The notes beneath the pieces were generated by a model, which had not been told where the DNA came from, made no database searches, and was given only the letters and a program-made list of their open reading frames with translations. Position numbers and translations under genes: made by a program. DNA of 7,494 nt, from the NCBI GenBank assembly GCA_005881295.1, contig VBHS01000119.1, forward strand, positions 1-7,494, written 5' to 3'. Positions within the stretch are counted from its first letter, which is position 1. Every line of letters begins with the position of its first letter. Source of the stretch: Chloroflexota bacterium. GTDB lineage: Bacteria > Chloroflexota > Ktedonobacteria > Ktedonobacterales > Ktedonobacteraceae. Of this stretch, positions 5,736-7,494 are shown one piece after another.

Positions 5736-7494
5736 CTATCTCCTTTTCTTCTTCTTAGATCTACTGAGTTTGCGAGGAGTAGAAGAAGAAGAGGCTGGCA
5801 CAAACTTCGCCATATTGAGTACTGAGCGGAACATCTGGACATAGGGGGCATCGGGATCGAGCCTGGCGGCCTTATTCAGGAACACTTCCGCCTGTCGATA
5901 GTCGCCACTATCCAGGTACATTGTGGCCAGGTAAATACACAGAACGGCAGAATCTGGATTGGCGCTCAAGCCCTCCTCGATGGCCTCAATAGCTTTCTCA
6001 GGCTGGTTGAACTTCGTGAACATTTTGCTGAGATCATAATAGAGGTCTCCATTATCGGGTTGCAATTCTATGGCGTGTCTATAGTTGGCTTCAGCCTCCT
6101 CAGGATCATCAAGCTCCTCATAGGCTTTAGCAAGATCAACCCAGGTATCGGGATGGTCAGGTTCAAGTTCCGCGACACGTTGATAGTGGCTTAACGCCTC
6201 CTCATACTGCTCTCGCTCCATAGCAATTTCGCCCAGGTGCAGCTCGATATGAGCCACCTGGGATTGCTCGGTAGCCAGGGCTTTAGCCTGTAGGAGGTGT
6301 TCCTCTGCTTCATCAAGACGATCATCCTCTATATAGAGTTCAGCTAGAGTGATATGTGATTCGGGTTTATCCTCAATGGCCAGCGATTCTTTCAGCGCCT
6401 CCTCTGCACGTTCCTGGAGGCGCATTGCACGTTCATCGTCTCCTTCGTCGAAGTATTTCTCACTCAGACTCAGCTGCACATCAGCCAACCGTGTCAAGTA
6501 CAAGTCACGCTTCTCTTCGAAACGCCATGCAAGCGGCTCCAGGTAAACAAGACAACGCTCGAACTGTTTAATTACGATCATCCGCCCGCTTGCTTCCTCG
6601 TACAATTCACGTTCAAGCGGCAACTTTTTGATAAGTGCATCGGTGCAGCCAGCAGCACGAAACAGGCGCGAGTAAATCTCATCTGCATAGTGCTCCGTAT
6701 CCGCCTCTGAGAATCGCTCTACATCTTCAAGGTTATACTTTTGCCTGAACTCCAGCAGGTACCTGTCAAGCTCCTCAATGGTCTCCTGCAACTCCTCTAT
6801 GGATAAACGCTGGGCATTTGTCCCTTCATCGACCATACTCTGGATGCGCCAGGCATCTTGCTCCTGAATCAGCGTAAACGTTGCCCAAAACCAGTGTCGC
6901 TGTGTTTCTTCGTAGACCGCAATCGCTTTGGGAAGTTCTGGAAGTGTATCGCTAAGAGGCGTTGGATCCATTTCGATGGACCAGCCAGCCTCAAACTCTT
7001 TCATGTCAGGCGAACGGTCCACACCAGGTGGAAGCCAGAGCCCCGATTTTTGAGGCTCGCGTTCATGGATAAAATCCGGTACCAGGTCGCCCTGATTGGC
7101 TGCATTTGCCCATTCTTCGCGACGTTCGACCCATTCGTCGAGTGAGAATCCTTCGCGCAAGGGGCTGTTGTTCGAGAGCAGGTCGTAGGCCGTGTCGTAG
7201 TCATCATTGACCCATGACTCGACAAAGGTTGTGACAACATCCTGGGGACTCAAATCACGCAAGGCTGTATAATCCTCGTTCTCTTCATCCACATATTCAT
7301 TCTTATCTTCGTCAAGGGTGGGAGTCTGTGGTACCAGAGCAAGTGGTTGATCAACGGGCGGATGCCACTGTGGATAAATTTTTGCTCCCTGGAGTTGGAT
7401 CAGTGAGCGTCGTGCTTCCTTACGGGCACCCTTTACAGGGCTTAATTCGTTGATGGCGAGCAAAACATCGGCGGCATCCGTATGACGTTCTTTC
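5736..7494 (-). CDS. NTF2/SnoaL-like domain and tetratricopeptide repeat protein (N-terminus beyond the window)
   Basis: The frame ends at TAG 5738-5736 and stays open to the window edge. The TTG at 7463 is not convincing, since the preceding codons (KERHTDAADVL) read as the same protein; at least 585 residues are visible. Numbering from that TTG, residues 1-30 contain a basic helix (KGARKEARRSLIQL) like the end of a helical repeat. Residues 50-65 are an acidic linker. Residues 71 to about 213 look like an NTF2/SnoaL-like domain, opening SPQDVVTTFVESWVNDDYDTAYDLL and closing with AWRIQSMVDEG. After a helical linker, five TPR units fit the pattern at about 368-397, 403-435, 437-469, 471-503 and 505-537, with weaker helical repeats at 310-362. 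The tail has SSSST (558-562) and then nine basic residues in the last twelve. TPR arrays bind protein partners; the ligand of the first domain is unknown. No signal peptide can be judged. I do not recognise a named family, and the gene's neighbours upstream are unseen. Confidence 0.85.
   Translation of the reverse strand, partial: KERHTDAADVLLAINELSPVKGARKEARRSLIQLQGAKIYPQWHPPVDQPLALVPQTPTLDEDKNEYVDEENEDYTALRDLSPQDVVTTFVESWVNDDYDTAYDLLSNNSPLREGFSLDEWVERREEWANAANQGDLVPDFIHEREPQKSGLWLPPGVDRSPDMKEFEAGWSIEMDPTPLSDTLPELPKAIAVYEETQRHWFWATFTLIQEQDAWRIQSMVDEGTNAQRLSIEELQETIEELDRYLLEFRQKYNLEDVERFSEADTEHYADEIYSRLFRAAGCTDALIKKLPLERELYEEASGRMIVIKQFERCLVYLEPLAWRFEEKRDLYLTRLADVQLSLSEKYFDEGDDERAMRLQERAEEALKESLAIEDKPESHITLAELYIEDDRLDEAEEHLLQAKALATEQSQVAHIELHLGEIAMEREQYEEALSHYQRVAELEPDHPDTWVDLAKAYEELDDPEEAEANYRHAIELQPDNGDLYYDLSKMFTKFNQPEKAIEAIEEGLSANPDSAVLCIYLATMYLDSGDYRQAEVFLNKAARLDPDAPYVQMFRSVLNMAKFVPASSSSTPRKLSRSKKKKRR
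5742..5794 (+). repeat. 14-bp inverted repeat at the 3' end of the TPR gene (possible hairpin for the exporter transcript)
   Basis: The arm at 5742-5755 pairs with 5781-5794 over 14 positions across a 25-nt loop. As plus-strand RNA, the single non-Watson-Crick position (5745 with 5791) is a U-G wobble, so the stem is continuous. As minus-strand RNA the same position is a C-A mismatch. The arms are the Lys-codon run and the Ser-codon run at the C-terminus of the minus-strand gene, so chance from low-complexity coding is a real alternative. No T-run follows on the plus strand. Confidence 0.4.

Noticed and set aside
7461..7463. TTG as the real start of the TPR protein
   Set aside because: The frame continues to the window edge with protein-like sequence (KERHTDAADVL) and no ribosome binding site is visible before the TTG.

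Overview
The window holds five protein genes, two of them cut by the window edges, and no RNA genes, insertion sequences or CRISPR arrays that I can see. Base composition is moderate in the genes and clearly more AT-rich in the one long non-coding gap (about 1607-1984). Gene content and protein style (an asymmetric ABC exporter pair, a large TPR protein with an acidic linker and a lysine tail, a TIGR02679-type protein) would fit a large-genome soil bacterium such as a Ktedonobacteria-like Chloroflexota. That taxonomic guess is inference only; no marker gene is present.

Layout. (1) Positions 1-1125, plus strand: the 3' part of a TIGR02679 (DUF3323 + DUF2399) protein. This is the JetD-type Toprim nuclease subunit of one of the Wadjet plasmid-defence subtypes, so the other Wadjet genes should lie just upstream of the window. 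(2) Positions 1178-1606, plus strand: a PaaI-type hotdog thioesterase with a strong Shine-Dalgarno, 52 nt behind jetD. (3) Positions 1607-1984: a gap of about 380 bp with a candidate sigma-70-like promoter. A perfect 12-bp palindrome fills most of its spacer and a second palindrome covers its -10 box. Downstream come a distant inverted copy of part of this element and a hairpin followed by seven T. (4) Positions 1985-3847 and 3844-5664, plus strand: two ABC half-transporters joined by an ATGA overlap. (5) Positions 5736-7494, minus strand, convergent: an NTF2/SnoaL-like domain joined to TPR repeats, cut at its N-terminus by the window end.

How the genes work together. The two ABC subunits are clearly a heterodimeric exporter with one degenerate and one canonical ATP site. 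Subunit 1 has Asp in place of the catalytic Glu and Ser in place of the H-switch His, and subunit 2 supplies an off-consensus LSVGQ signature to that same site. The other site (subunit 2 Walker A/B, Glu and His, with subunit 1 LSGGQ) is complete. The palindromic promoter suggests that the exporter is regulated by a repressor encoded elsewhere. The thioesterase and the TPR protein have no evident functional link to the exporter. I see no convincing wholly new system; the best leads are the Wadjet edge, the Ser-substituted exporter site and the operator-like promoter.
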